From the NCBI RefSeq assembly GCF_026339935.1, contig NZ_JAPEPX010000015.1:1-6344 (forward strand): a stretch of 6,344 bases of DNA, written 5' to 3'. This document shows positions 1-6,344 of this stretch, piece by piece. Under the pieces are notes generated by a model. That model was not told the origin of the DNA. It did not search any database and saw only the letters and a program-made list of their open reading frames with translations. Numbering within the stretch: the stretch's first letter is position 1; each line of letters begins with the position of its first letter. This DNA is from Streptomyces sp. NBC_01551 (GTDB lineage: Bacteria > Actinomycetota > Actinomycetes > Streptomycetales > Streptomycetaceae). Both the position numbers and the translations under genes were made by a program.

Positions 1-6344
<6,344 letters not shown>

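Overview
The window lies entirely inside one very large gene. A single plus-strand reading frame runs unbroken from base 2 to base 6343 (2114 complete codons) with no start codon, stop codon or intergenic gap, so both ends of the gene are outside the window. It encodes part of a cis-AT modular type I polyketide synthase. The very high GC content, G/C-rich third codon positions and the style of the domains and linkers point to an actinomycete, most likely Streptomyces or a relative. No species, gene name or product can be assigned from the sequence alone. Residues below are numbered from the first complete codon (bases 2-4 = residue 1).

Layout: the first module (called module A) enters truncated inside its acyltransferase. 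It reads AT (partial, 2-790), DH (about 830-1690), KR (structural half 1721-2338, catalytic half 2339-3055) and ACP (3182-3445). A 26-residue linker leads into the next module (module B): KS (3524-4813), KS-AT linker (4814-5122), AT (5123-6136), and then a linker that ends just as a ketoreductase structural subdomain would begin (6137-6343). There is no ER, methyltransferase or thioesterase in the window.

Logic: both ATs carry GHSIGE and HAFH, the signature of malonyl-CoA selection, so each module should add an unbranched two-carbon unit. Module A has the domain set for beta-ketone to alcohol (B-type KR with LDD) to trans alkene (DH). The ACP then passes the chain to the KS of module B, which has an intact Cys-His-His centre. 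Module B probably has a KR but no DH, judged from its post-AT linker.

Most notable points: (1) the KR of module A has glycine where the catalytic serine is expected (residue 918), while its Lys, Tyr and Asn are kept; (2) the two AT domains are about 91% identical in protein over their shared length, with a 62-bp stretch of perfect DNA identity, divergent patches and an edge near the AT C-terminus, which suggests gene conversion or domain duplication; (3) a (CTGGAT)4 tandem repeat sits in the KR structural half; (4) the DH-KR part has a different wobble-base style from the KS.
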